Source: CAZVEE01 sp964625525 (lineage in GTDB: Bacteria; Pseudomonadota; Alphaproteobacteria; JAJFIK01). Taken from it: a DNA stretch of 64,000 nt. Both the position numbers and the translations under genes were made by a program. The notes below the pieces were generated by a model. That model saw nothing but the letters and a program-made list of their open reading frames with translations, was not told the origin of the DNA and did no database searches. This document shows positions 17,148 through 25,601 of this stretch, piece after piece (positions within the stretch are counted from its first letter, which is position 1; each line of letters starts with the position of its first letter). The stretch lies in NCBI GenBank assembly GCA_964625525.1, contig CAZVEE010000008.1, forward strand, positions 4,720 through 68,719, written 5' to 3'.

Positions 17148-18926
17148 TCAGCCGTGCAGCGCCGCCAGAAAGGCCTCGGCGAAGCGCGCTTTGCGGGGGC
17201 TTTTCATGCCGGGCAGATCGGTCAGGGCGGCAAAGCTGCGCGGGCGCTCACGCGCCATGGTTTCGAGCACGCCGTCATGGCAGATCAGCATGGGCGGCAG
17301 GCCCGCCTGTGCGGCCAGTTCGTCCCGGATGCGGCGCAGGCGCGTGAGGGCCTCGGGCTCGTGGGCCTCGGGATTGTCGGCCGGGAGAACGCCGGTTTCG
17401 AGAGTGCGGGTTTGGGCCTGGGTGTGGGCGTGGGCGTGGGTCTGGGCCGCTCGCGGCCAGTCGCCTTTCAGGCTCAAGCTGGTGGGCGCGTGGAGGAAAG
17501 CCTGACCGGTGGTGCTCGGGATCAGCGCCGCGGTCGTGGTATCGGCGGCCTCGATCAGGCCCCGGGCGAGCAATTGGCGCAGGACCGAGCGCCATTGAGA
17601 GGACGGCCCCCGCTGGCTCAGATGGTCCGCCACGCGGGTAGAGCCCATGGGGCCGGCCTCGGCCAGCAGACGCAGCGCCTGAAGCGCCAAATCCGTCCCC
17701 TCGATCACGGCCGGCGGGTCAAGGCACAGATCACAGCGGCCACAAGGCTCGGCTAGTGTTTCCCCGAAGTAATCCAGAACCGTTTGGGTCCGGCAAGTCG
17801 TCGCCTCGCAATAGGCGATCATGGCAGCCAGCCGATCGGCCGCACCCGGACGATCATCACCGGCGGCCCGGCGGCGCAAGGCCAGCGCCTCGTTCAAGCC
17901 ATAAGCCATAAGGCCGCGTGCGGGGCGCCCGTCGCGGCCCGCTCGGCCCACTTCCTGCCAATAGGCCTCGATGCTTGCGGGCACATCCAGATGGATCACC
18001 TGGGCAATATCGGGACGATTCATGCCCATGCCGAACGCGACCGTGGCGACGATGATGAGATCAGTCCCGCTGAGGAACAGGTCCTCCGTTTGCTGACGGA
18101 TATATGGGTCCTGCCCAGCGTGATAGGCGCGCGCGGGTAGGCCGGCCTTTGCCAGCCGCGCGGCCATGCGCTCCACGCCCGTTCGGGTGCGGCCATAGAC
18201 AATGGCGGGGCGGCCGTCGCTTTGGCTCAGCGCATCAAGCGCCGTGCTGGGACCAGAGCGCCCGCCATCGGTCAGTGCCAATGCGATATTGGGACGGGCA
18301 AAGCCGGAGCGGAAGACATGCGCGTCCTCCAGCCAAAGGGCGCGGCGCATATCGTTCAGCGTGCGGTGATCGGCGGTGCCCGTCAGAGCCAGACGCGGCG
18401 CCTGGGGCTGAACGGCGAAGAGGCCACCCAAGTCACGATATGCGGGGCGGAAGTCATGGCCCCATTGGGAGACGCAATGGGCCTCGTCCACGGCGATAAG
18501 GGCAATGGCAGCCTGCGCCACGGCGGCGCGGAAGCCGGGTGTGCCCGCGCGCTCGGGTGCCACGTAAAGGAGATCGAGCCCGCCTTGCGCGAGCCGCGCC
18601 AGCACAGCGCGTGTGGCCTCGGGGGCAAGGCCCGCGTGAAGCGCGGCGGCGCGCACGCCCCGGGCTTGCAGATCAGCGACTTGCGAGCGCATCAGGGCCA
18701 CAAGCGGGGAGATCACCAGGCCCGTACCCGGCCGGCACAGTGCCGGCACCTGATAACACAAGGACTTGCCCGCGCCGGTGGGCATCAGCGCCAGCGCATC
18801 CCGACCGGCGGTCACATGGGCAATGACGGCATCCTGCGGCGCGCGAAACCGCGCATGGCCGAACACGGTGCGCAGCACCATCTCGGGGCTTGAGAGCGTG
18901 TCATCAACCAGCAGCGCATCCGCCAT
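17148..18926 (-). CDS. recQ: RecQ-family ATP-dependent DNA helicase
   Basis: 592 residues from the ATG at 18926 (MADALLVDD); the frame runs further upstream into the promoter region of the divergent Nudix gene. Walker A is MPTGAGKSLCYQ (about 49-60), and the DEAH box is AVDEAHCVSQWGHDFRPAY (about 144). Motifs IV-VI include AYHAGQD, GMGMNRPDI and GRAGRDGRPA. The RecQ zinc cluster (CEATTCRTQ with CGRCDLC) follows, then a winged-helix region and a C-terminal HRDC domain (LRRIRDELAAQAGLPP). The linker before HRDC holds a His/Gln/Ala/Thr run (HAHAHTQAQ). The protein unwinds 3'-5' in recombination and repair. Confidence 0.9.
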   Translation of the reverse strand: MADALLVDDTLSSPEMVLRTVFGHARFRAPQDAVIAHVTAGRDALALMPTGAGKSLCYQVPALCRPGTGLVISPLVALMRSQVADLQARGVRAAALHAGLAPEATRAVLARLAQGGLDLLYVAPERAGTPGFRAAVAQAAIALIAVDEAHCVSQWGHDFRPAYRDLGGLFAVQPQAPRLALTGTADHRTLNDMRRALWLEDAHVFRSGFARPNIALALTDGGRSGPSTALDALSQSDGRPAIVYGRTRTGVERMAARLAKAGLPARAYHAGQDPYIRQQTEDLFLSGTDLIIVATVAFGMGMNRPDIAQVIHLDVPASIEAYWQEVGRAGRDGRPARGLMAYGLNEALALRRRAAGDDRPGAADRLAAMIAYCEATTCRTQTVLDYFGETLAEPCGRCDLCLDPPAVIEGTDLALQALRLLAEAGPMGSTRVADHLSQRGPSSQWRSVLRQLLARGLIEAADTTTAALIPSTTGQAFLHAPTSLSLKGDWPRAAQTHAHAHTQAQTRTLETGVLPADNPEAHEPEALTRLRRIRDELAAQAGLPPMLICHDGVLETMARERPRSFAALTDLPGMKSPRKARFAEAFLAALHG

Positions 18927-19020
18927 GGCAGCCTGCGGTATGCGAGTCGGGCCGTCCGGTCTACACTGGTCACCGGTGTGAGGAAGAAAGATATAATTTC
19001 GGTTGAGGGAGAGAACGCGC

Positions 19021-19821
19021 ATGCACGGAGCGCAGAGTCCGGTTGCGGTCCCATCGGCGACGGTTCTGCTTTTGCGGGACAGTCCGGAAGGAGTTCAGGT
19101 GTTCATGGTGGTCCGCCACCATCAGATTGATTTCGCCTCGGGGGCGTTGGTGTTTCCCGGCGGCAAAGTGGACGCGGACGACGCGTCGGCCAAAGTGCGG
19201 GCGCGCTGCACACTGGAATGCGATTTCGATGACGCGGGCCTGGCCTTGCGGGTCGGAGGGATCCGCGAGGCTTTCGAGGAATCCGGGGTCTTGCTCGCCC
19301 GCCGGCGGGGGGCGGATATCGGCCTGGTCGATCCGGCCACGTTGAGCGATCCGGAGGGCGCGCGTGAGCGTCTCAATGCCGGTGAACTGAGCATGGGGGA
19401 TTTTCTGGAGGCGGAGGACCTGGAATTGGCGCTCGATACGCTGGTGCCGTTCGCCCACTGGATCACGCCGGATATGATGCCGCGCCGCTATGACACGCAT
19501 TTTTATTTGGCCGCCTGTCCGCCGTCCTGGAATGCCATTCATGATGGCTCGGAGTCAGTGGACTCTGTCTGGATCAATCCGGCGCGGGCCTTGGCGGAAG
19601 CGGCCGAGGGGCAGTGGACGGTGATCTTTCCCACACGGATGAACCTGATGAAGCTCGCGCGCAGTACCTGCGTGACGCAGGCCATCGAACGGGCGCGTAT
19701 TGAGCGCATCGTAACCGTAAAGCCGTGGATCGAGGATCGGGGCGAGGAGGGGCAGGTGCTCTGCATTCCCACCGATGCGGGCTATGGCGCCGTGACGGAG
19801 CCGATTGAGAACTTGCCTTGA
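19021..19821 (+). CDS. Nudix hydrolase
   Basis: 266 residues from ATG 19021 with GAGGGAGAG just before it. The Nudix motif is split: the opening FPGGKVD is followed by about 35 extra residues before GGIREAFEESGVLLA, which keeps the REUxEExGU metal-binding half. Such an insertion is seen in the NUDT19/CoA-pyrophosphatase-like branch, so acyl-CoA or CoA hydrolysis is a reasonable guess. A TPDMMPRRYDTHFYLA strand and a C-terminal domain ending PTDAGYGAVTEP complete it. It is divergent from recQ, 94 bases apart, and is followed after 17 bases by the SDR gene. Confidence 0.85.
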   Translation: MHGAQSPVAVPSATVLLLRDSPEGVQVFMVVRHHQIDFASGALVFPGGKVDADDASAKVRARCTLECDFDDAGLALRVGGIREAFEESGVLLARRRGADIGLVDPATLSDPEGARERLNAGELSMGDFLEAEDLELALDTLVPFAHWITPDMMPRRYDTHFYLAACPPSWNAIHDGSESVDSVWINPARALAEAAEGQWTVIFPTRMNLMKLARSTCVTQAIERARIERIVTVKPWIEDRGEEGQVLCIPTDAGYGAVTEPIENLP

Positions 19822-19838
19822 CCGCGTGGGAGGGCTTT

Positions 19839-20630
19839 ATGCGCTTTGATGGCAAAACGGCTGTGATTACGGGCGGGGCGTCGGGGATCGGCGCGGCGAG
19901 TGCGCGCCGCTTTCACGGCGAGGGCGCCCGCGTGGTCATCGCCGATCTGGATGCCGCGCTCGGGGACGCGTTGGCGGCGGAGCTGGGGGACGGCCGGGCT
20001 GTTTTTCACCCGACGGACGTTTCAGACTGGCCGCAGGTGGAGGCGTTGATGGCGTGGGCCGCGGCAACATTCGGTGGTCCCGATATCGTCTTTAACAATG
20101 CCGGCATCGGCTGTTTCGGGCGTACGCCGGATCTGGCGGTGGAGGATTGGCGTCGGGTCATCGCGATTGATCTTGATGCGGTGTTTTACGGTTGCAAGGC
20201 CGCCATTCCGCTGATGAAAGCCCGCGGTGGCGGCGCGATTATCAACACTGCGTCCGCCTCTGGTCTGGCGGGCGATTATGCGTTTACGGCCTATAACGCG
20301 GCCAAGGGCGGTGTCATCAACTATACCCGCGCCGCCGCCATTGATCATGCGCGCGATGGCATTCGCATCAACGCTATTTGCCCCGGGCCGGTGGCCACGC
20401 CAATCCTGGCGCCGGCTCAGGCCTTGCCGGGCGCTTATGAAACCTGGTGCGAGCGGGTGCCGCTGGGGCGTTTCGCCGAACCTGAGGAGATCGCGGCCGT
20501 GGCGGCTTTCCTGGCATCAGATGATGCATCCTTCATGGTCGGCGCGGCGGTTTCGGTGGATGGAGGGCTCATGGCCCATACGGGCCAGCCCAATCTGCCC
20601 GCGCTGGTGGAGCAGGCGGGGCTCGGTTAG
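19839..20630 (+). CDS. Short-chain dehydrogenase/reductase
   Basis: 263 residues from ATG 19839, which has GGGAGGG at the right distance. Cofactor motif TGGASGIG (residues 11-18), the acidic DLD at the end of strand 2 that favours NAD(H), NNAGIG, catalytic Ser in NTASASG (about 138), and the Y-x3-K pair Y152/K156 in YNAAKGG are all present. The substrate cannot be told. It overlaps the end of the converging AbrB-family gene by four bases. Confidence 0.93.
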   Translation: MRFDGKTAVITGGASGIGAASARRFHGEGARVVIADLDAALGDALAAELGDGRAVFHPTDVSDWPQVEALMAWAAATFGGPDIVFNNAGIGCFGRTPDLAVEDWRRVIAIDLDAVFYGCKAAIPLMKARGGGAIINTASASGLAGDYAFTAYNAAKGGVINYTRAAAIDHARDGIRINAICPGPVATPILAPAQALPGAYETWCERVPLGRFAEPEEIAAVAAFLASDDASFMVGAAVSVDGGLMAHTGQPNLPALVEQAGLG

Positions 20631-21730
20631 GGCGGCGGCATGCGCGCTTGTTGATCCGTCGTCGGTGCGCCGACCAGGGTATCAGCGCCGGCCGGAGCGG
20701 CTGAGATCACGAAAGTGATGCGGATCAGGTGCATGGTTGAGACAAAGGCTGGATCGATGCCAAGCGCCAGCGCAATCACCATCATCTCCGCCAGGCCACC
20801 GGGGGCGAAAGCGAGGAACAGGACCACCGCATCCTGGGGCAGCACCTGTGCCGCGAAGAGCGCGAAGCCGGCCGTCAGAGCGATCATCAGCACGCCAATG
20901 GCGACGCCATAGAGCAAGATCGGCCCCACGGTGCGCAAGGGAAAGCCGGCGAAGCGGGCGCCGATCCCCGATCCAATAACGATTTGCGCGGCCGCCACGA
21001 TCTCCGCCGGCGGCGCGGCCTTGCTCCATCCCGCCCCATGGACGATGGAGCTGACGATCATGGGGCCGAGAAAAGCGGGCGCGGGAAGGCGCGCGCGGGT
21101 GGCGAGCACCGTGCCCACCACGGCCGAGCCCGCCAACAGCAGTGCTTCACGCCAAGGCAGTTCGATCAGCCAGCCCGCATTGGGCAGCAGCGTCGGCACG
21201 TCATAGCCGAGCCCGAAGCGGAAATAGAGCGGGATCACAGACACCGCCACGACGATGCGCGTGGCGTGGATAAGGCTGATCACTGGCACGGAGCCGCCGC
21301 GCATCTCTCCAAGCAGCACCATTTCGCTCAAACCGCCCGGGAAGCTGGCGAAATAGGCAGTGGTGCGGTCAAAGGAGCCGACCCGGCGCAGGAAGACATA
21401 GCCGGCCGCCGTGGCCAGCGGCACGAACACAAGCAGCGCCAAGAGCGCGGGGATCCAGGAGCCGAGCTGTCCCAACAACGCCGGCGTGAATGCCGAGCCC
21501 AGCAAGACGCCAAACACCATAATCATGGCGGTGCGTAAGGGGGGCCAGATACCCTGGGCCACCCCCGCGAAAGACGCGCATACGGTGAGGATCATGGCGC
21601 CCAGCATCCAGGCAAGCGGTGCCCCGATCCAAGCGAAGAGCGCGCCGCCGAGCGTGCCGATCAGCAGGCTGACGGCCACGGGGCGCACTGCGCTCCAGAC
21701 GGGGTTTTCCGCACCCTCCCGCGGTGTCAC
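20627..21730 (-). CDS. AbrB-family membrane protein (putative transporter/regulator)
   Basis: 367 residues with about ten hydrophobic helices in two similar halves. Each half starts with a glycine-rich helix and contains FPGGLSEMVLLG (first half) or FAPGGLAEMMVIALALG (second half), which are the marks of the AbrB duplication family (COG3180, sometimes labelled ammonia monooxygenase). The start is a GTG at 21730. The frame stays open upstream through three 15-base repeats, but no earlier start codon is evident. The gene begins 44 bases downstream of the NAD kinase stop, so the two are likely one transcript. Confidence 0.85.
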   Translation of the reverse strand: MTPREGAENPVWSAVRPVAVSLLIGTLGGALFAWIGAPLAWMLGAMILTVCASFAGVAQGIWPPLRTAMIMVFGVLLGSAFTPALLGQLGSWIPALLALLVFVPLATAAGYVFLRRVGSFDRTTAYFASFPGGLSEMVLLGEMRGGSVPVISLIHATRIVVAVSVIPLYFRFGLGYDVPTLLPNAGWLIELPWREALLLAGSAVVGTVLATRARLPAPAFLGPMIVSSIVHGAGWSKAAPPAEIVAAAQIVIGSGIGARFAGFPLRTVGPILLYGVAIGVLMIALTAGFALFAAQVLPQDAVVLFLAFAPGGLAEMMVIALALGIDPAFVSTMHLIRITFVISAAPAGADTLVGAPTTDQQARMPPP

Positions 21731-21732
21731 TG

Positions 21733-21777
21733 TGGTCGCTGGCTCAGTGGTCGCTGGCTCAGTGGTCGCTGGCTCAG
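21733..21777. repeat. Three perfect 15-base tandem repeats
   Basis: The unit TGGTCGCTGGCTCAG occurs three times without change between the AbrB-family start and the end of the NAD kinase gene. The NAD kinase stop codon lies inside the third copy. Read on the minus strand in the AbrB frame, the units would encode a TEPAT pentapeptide without a stop. Confidence 0.9.
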
Positions 21778-22559
21778 TGATAGAACTGCTCCGTGAGAAT
21801 GCGCTCTTCCAGATTATGACCCTGGTCGAACAGCATGGTCAGGCTAATGCTGCGGTCTTCTTCCACGTCCACACACACCACATTGCGGATTTCCGTGTGA
21901 TCGGCCACGGCGCTGACAGGCCGCTTCTTGCGCTCGACAACTTCAAAGCGCACATGGGCGCCATGGGGCAACAGCGCGCCGCGCCAGCGCCGCGGGCGGA
22001 AGGCGGAAATCGGCGTCAGGGCCAGCAGCTTGGCATCGAGCGGCAGAATGGGTCCATGAGCCGAAAGGTTGTAAGCCGTGCTCCCCGCCGGCGTCGCGAC
22101 CAGAATGCCATCACAGGCCAGATGGTCCATGCGCGTTTTGCCATCGACGATGATGCGGATCTTAGCGGTCTGGCGGGTCTCGCGCAGCAGAGAGACTTCG
22201 TTGATGGCGAGGGCCTGATGGCAGGCCCCCGTCTCGTCCTCCGCGGTCATGCGCAGGGGATGAATGACGGCGGCTTCGGCGGCGTGGAGGCGCGGGGGCA
22301 ACTCGTCGGCGGCATCCACCTCATTCATCAAAAATCCCACGGTGCCCGCATGGACACCAAAAATGGGCAAGCGCCGCTCCATGGTGTCGTGCAAGGTCTG
22401 GAGCATGAAGCCATCGCCGCCAATGGCGACGATCACATCCGCCTGGTCGAGGGGCACGTTGCCGTAGCGGTGGCAAAACGCCAGGAACATCTGGCGCGCC
22501 TCGGGCGTGGAATGGGCACGAAAAGCGATGCGATCATAGGCCATGGGATCAGCGGACAC
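21774..22559 (-). CDS. nadK: NAD kinase
   Basis: 261 residues, the short bacterial form. It phosphorylates NAD to NADP with ATP in the cytoplasm. The GGDG motif is at residues 47-50 ([14 protein letters not shown]), followed by NEVSLLRE (the NE/D motif) and [22 protein letters not shown], which is the second conserved region that binds NAD. The length and motif order match alphaproteobacterial NadK. It starts at ATG 22559, divergent from glycerol kinase. Confidence 0.93.
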   Translation of the reverse strand: MSADPMAYDRIAFRAHSTPEARQMFLAFCHRYGNVPLDQADVIVAIGGDGFMLQTLHDTMERRLPIFGVHAGTVGFLMNEVDAADELPPRLHAAEAAVIHPLRMTAEDETGACHQALAINEVSLLRETRQTAKIRIIVDGKTRMDHLACDGILVATPAGSTAYNLSAHGPILPLDAKLLALTPISAFRPRRWRGALLPHGAHVRFEVVERKKRPVSAVADHTEIRNVVCVDVEEDRSISLTMLFDQGHNLEERILTEQFYH

Positions 22560-22709
22560 GTTGCAAGGGCATTCGTCAATGGGGCGTGCGGGGCGGAGAT
22601 GAAAGCCTGCGCGGGTGGTCTTGTGAAGCCACGCATGGCGTTTCCTAATATCCTGGGCATGTCGCAGTCGACTCCCTAACCGACCTTAAAAATCACAAGA
22701 GGATCCCTC

Positions 22710-24209
22710 ATGACGGCGCGCCGCTTTCTCCTGGCTCTCGATCAAGGCACCACGAGCACACGAGCCATTATCTTCGACGCCGATGGCCATACGGTGGGCA
22801 CCGCGGCGCGGGAGCTGCCGCAGATCTATCCGCGGGACGGCTGGGTGGAACATGATCCGCTGCGCATTTTAGAGGACGCGGAGCTGGTTATGCGGGCGGC
22901 CCTGGAACGAGCGGGGCTGACGGCAGGCGCGTTAGCGGGCGTCGGCATCACCAATCAGCGCGAGACGACAGTGCTCTGGGATCGGGCCACGGGCGCGCCG
23001 CTTCATAATGCGATTGTCTGGCAGGACCGGCGCACGGGGCCGGCCTGTGCGGTGCTGAAAGCGCAGGGCCATGAGCCCCTGGTCCAGGCACGCACGGGGC
23101 TGCTGCTTGATCCCTATTTCTCGGCCACGAAACTCGCGTGGCTGTTGGACCATGTTCCAGGCGCTCGGGCGCGGGCGGCGCGGGGGGACCTGGCTTTCGG
23201 GACCATCGATACGTGGCTCATCCACCGACTCAGCGGCGGCGCGGCCCATGTCACGGATGTCACGAACGCCGCGCGGACGCTGCTCTTCGATCTGGAGCGC
23301 GAGATGTGGGATCCGGAATTGCTGGCGCTATTTTGTATCCCCGTCGAGGTGTTGCCGGCCGTGCAGGGCTGCACCGGCCATTTCGCCGATCTCCGGGCCG
23401 ATGTTCTGGGTGCGCCGGTGCCCATTTTGGGTGTGGCGGGAGACCAGCAGGCCGCGACCGTGGGCCAAACCTGTTTCGGGCCCGGCATGATGAAATCCAC
23501 GTATGGCACCGGCTGTTTTGTGTTGTTGAACACGGGCGCTCAGAAAATCCCCTCCACCCATCGCCTGCTCACCACCATTGCCTATCGCATGGGCGACACG
23601 CGGGCCTTTGCCATGGAGGGCAGCATCTTCATGGCGGGTGCCACCATGCAATGGCTGCGGGATTCGTTGGGGCTGGTGGCCAGTGTGGAAGAAACGGCGG
23701 GTCTGGCCGCGGCTGCGCGCGACGATGACGGGGTGATGCTGGTCCCAGCCTTTACGGGCCTGGGGGCTCCGTACTGGGATCCCGAGGCGCGCGGTGCGCT
23801 GGTCGGCATGACCCGGGACACCGGCAAGGCCGAGGTGGTGCGCGCGGCCATCGATTCGGTTTGTTATCAGACCCGCGATCTGCTCGATGCTATGGATCTC
23901 GACTTAGGCGCCGGCCTGACGCCCACGACGTTGCGCGTGGACGGCGGCATGATCGCTAACACGTGGTTCCTGCAACGGCTCGCGGACCTCACCGGTCGGC
24001 CGGTGGAGCGCCAGGCGGTGGCCGAGACCACCGCGCTGGGGGCGGCATTTCTGGCGGGGCTGGAGAGCGGGCTCATCGCCTCGACAGCCGAGCTGGAGCA
24101 GCGCTGGCAACGCACGGCCGCTTATGAACCGGTCTTAAGCGCTGATGTCCGAGACGGTCGGTATGCGGCCTGGCAAGCCGCCGTTCAGCGCACACTGACA
24201 AGCACTTAG
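22710..24209 (+). CDS. glpK: Glycerol kinase
   Basis: 499 residues, the standard length. It makes glycerol 3-phosphate from glycerol and ATP. FGGY-family motifs are present: DQGTTSTRAIIFD (about 9-21), NQRETTVLWDR with IVWQDRRT, GTIDTWLIHRLSGG, and GMMKSTYGTGCFVLLNTG for the ATP site. ALVGMTRDT, QTRDLLDAM and LRVDGGMIANTWFLQRLAD lie near the end. No glycerol facilitator or GlpD lies next to it. The TetR gene that follows after 276 bases is not an obvious regulator of it. Confidence 0.96.
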   Translation: MTARRFLLALDQGTTSTRAIIFDADGHTVGTAARELPQIYPRDGWVEHDPLRILEDAELVMRAALERAGLTAGALAGVGITNQRETTVLWDRATGAPLHNAIVWQDRRTGPACAVLKAQGHEPLVQARTGLLLDPYFSATKLAWLLDHVPGARARAARGDLAFGTIDTWLIHRLSGGAAHVTDVTNAARTLLFDLEREMWDPELLALFCIPVEVLPAVQGCTGHFADLRADVLGAPVPILGVAGDQQAATVGQTCFGPGMMKSTYGTGCFVLLNTGAQKIPSTHRLLTTIAYRMGDTRAFAMEGSIFMAGATMQWLRDSLGLVASVEETAGLAAAARDDDGVMLVPAFTGLGAPYWDPEARGALVGMTRDTGKAEVVRAAIDSVCYQTRDLLDAMDLDLGAGLTPTTLRVDGGMIANTWFLQRLADLTGRPVERQAVAETTALGAAFLAGLESGLIASTAELEQRWQRTAAYEPVLSADVRDGRYAAWQAAVQRTLTST

Positions 24210-24416
24210 ACCTTTCAGCGATTTGACTCGGCCTGGACGCAGCGTCACCATTGGCTCATGGCGGGAGGGAAGAGATCCGCCCGTCGAACGATAAGACAGA
24301 ACAGGGTTAGGAGATCGGGCCGCCCAAATGATGCCCGGGCCTGACAGAGGGAACGCAACCACTTTCGCGTCACCAGTCCGCTGGTCGTTGCAAAAAGCCG
24401 CCCGTCGGCCCGCCGT

Positions 24417-24432
24417 GCCATGGATCCATGGC
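24417..24432. promoter_or_regulatory. 16-base perfect palindrome, candidate TetR operator
   Basis: GCCATGGATCCATGGC is fully self-complementary and lies 53 bases before the TetR gene start. TetR regulators often bind such sites next to their own gene. No other copy was noticed in the window. Confidence 0.4.
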
Positions 24433-24485
24433 TGCGGCTTTGCAGCCATCTCTCACGGTCGGGGCGTGAACCAGGAGAACAAAAA

Positions 24486-25208
24486 ATGGGAGAGCCAGAG
24501 GAAACAAGCCCCGAGGACACAAGCCCCGAGGACACAGGCCCCGAGGACACAGGCCCCGAGGACACAGGCCCCGAGGACACAGGTCTCGTGCGCGCGACGG
24601 CCGATGAGGGGGAAGCGGCCCCGCGCGGCGGTCGGCGGCGCCAGCAAAGCCGCCGCAAACTGCTGGACGCGGCCCGCCGACTCTTTGTGGAGCACGGCTA
24701 TCACGACACACGGCCGCAAGATATTGCCCGGGCCGCCGATGTGGGGCACGGCACGTTCTATCTGCATTTTCCCGATAAGCGCGCTTGCTTCTTTGCGTTT
24801 GTGGATGAGGCGTCGGCAGAACTCGACGCGTTGGTGCATGCGCGCCTTGCGCGCACGGAAAACCTGCATGAGCGCTTCGAGGCGGTGATTTCAGCCGTCG
24901 TGGACTACCATATCGAGCATCCGAGCGTGCTGTCGGCCGCGGCAAGCAGTCCCGGCGTCATCGCCGGCGGCACGGACCATCGGGTCGCGGTTTTCGGGCG
25001 CTGGGCCCGCCAATGGGCGGAAAAGCTGAGCACCAGTGCCGAGGCTGGCGTGGTGTATGACGACTATAACTTCGAAGTGGTGGGCTGGGCGCTCGTGGGC
25101 ATGCTCAATCCCATCTGCACCACCAAGCTGGTGACACCAGAAAACCGCCAGTCCATCATCGACAATCTGGTGCGATTGCTGGTTCGTGGCCTGATCAAAA
25201 CGAGCTGA
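24486..25208 (+). CDS. TetR-family transcriptional regulator with pentapeptide-repeat N-terminus
   Basis: 240 residues from ATG 24486, which has GGAG about eight bases upstream. An unusual acidic N-terminal extension of about 60 residues holds five pentapeptides (two TSPED, three TGPED). The TetR DNA-binding domain then follows: RRKLLDAARRLFVEHGYHDTRPQDIARAADVGHGTFYLHFPDKRACFFAFV, with the helix-turn-helix from about residue 75 to 105. The C-terminal ligand domain is not specific. It is followed by the leader region of the TPS operon on the same strand, so it could regulate that operon, but nothing in the sequence proves it. Confidence 0.88.
   Translation: MGEPEETSPEDTSPEDTGPEDTGPEDTGPEDTGLVRATADEGEAAPRGGRRRQQSRRKLLDAARRLFVEHGYHDTRPQDIARAADVGHGTFYLHFPDKRACFFAFVDEASAELDALVHARLARTENLHERFEAVISAVVDYHIEHPSVLSAAASSPGVIAGGTDHRVAVFGRWARQWAEKLSTSAEAGVVYDDYNFEVVGWALVGMLNPICTTKLVTPENRQSIIDNLVRLLVRGLIKTS
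24504..24578 (+). repeat. Five in-phase 15-base tandem repeats inside the TetR gene
   Basis: The units are ACAAGCCCCGAGGAC (two copies) and ACAGGCCCCGAGGAC (three copies), one base apart. They begin six codons after the start and encode TSPED/TGPED. A sixth partial unit has decayed. Confidence 0.9.
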
Positions 25209-25257
25209 TCAAGCCGAGCTGGCTCATGTAGACTGGCCTCTATTGTCTGGCGGCAGT

Positions 25258-25485
25258 ACCTCCTTTGCGACGTGTAAGGAGGGTGCAAATCCGGTAAGCC
25301 TGTGACTGATCTCGCACGGTGTTTTCGGAATGGAAATGCGCGAGATCCAAAGCCACAGGCGCTGTTGATTTGTGACCAGTCTTCACGGAAGATCTGCGCT
25401 CGCAACGGTTGGATACTATACATCCGACGGTCTGGTACACGGGCGGTCTGGCTGGCATGGTTAATGCCCCACCACAGGGCAACGT
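25258..25485 (+). ncRNA. Candidate structured leader RNA upstream of the TPS operon
   Basis: The non-coding stretch 25209-25601 holds several ordered base-paired elements. These are a hairpin CCTCCTT/AAGGAGG (25259-25265 with 25276-25282); an outer helix GCCTGTG/CACAGGC (25298-25304 with 25354-25360) enclosing an inner helix GATCTCGC/GCGAGATC (25308-25315 with 25340-25347); a small TCTTC/GAAGA hairpin at about 25379-25391; a seven-bp GTTGGAT/ATCCGAC hairpin with one G-U pair at about 25408-25428; and TGCCC/GGGCA near 25466-25483. I do not recognise a known riboswitch: the cobalamin, TPP and c-di-GMP-I consensus motifs are missing. Strand is assumed from the downstream genes. It could be a cis-regulator or a small RNA. 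Confidence 0.4.
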
Positions 25486-25601
25486 CTATGCTTGTCCCGT
25501 TTTGGGGCGCGTCTGTCTGTGTCCTGGGACTTTGCCGCATGAGGCCCGGGTCACGCCGTAATGTTTGAGTTCGGGTGAGGGGAGTAGCAGCCATCGTTCG
25601 C

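Noticed and set aside
24210..24485. glpK regulator binding sites downstream of glycerol kinase
   Set aside because: Only one palindrome is visible and it sits at the TetR gene, not before glpK.
25209..25601. Known riboswitch (cobalamin, TPP, c-di-GMP-I) or hammerhead ribozyme in the TPS leader
   Set aside because: The conserved cores of these classes are absent; only generic helices are visible. Reported instead as an unclassified structured candidate.
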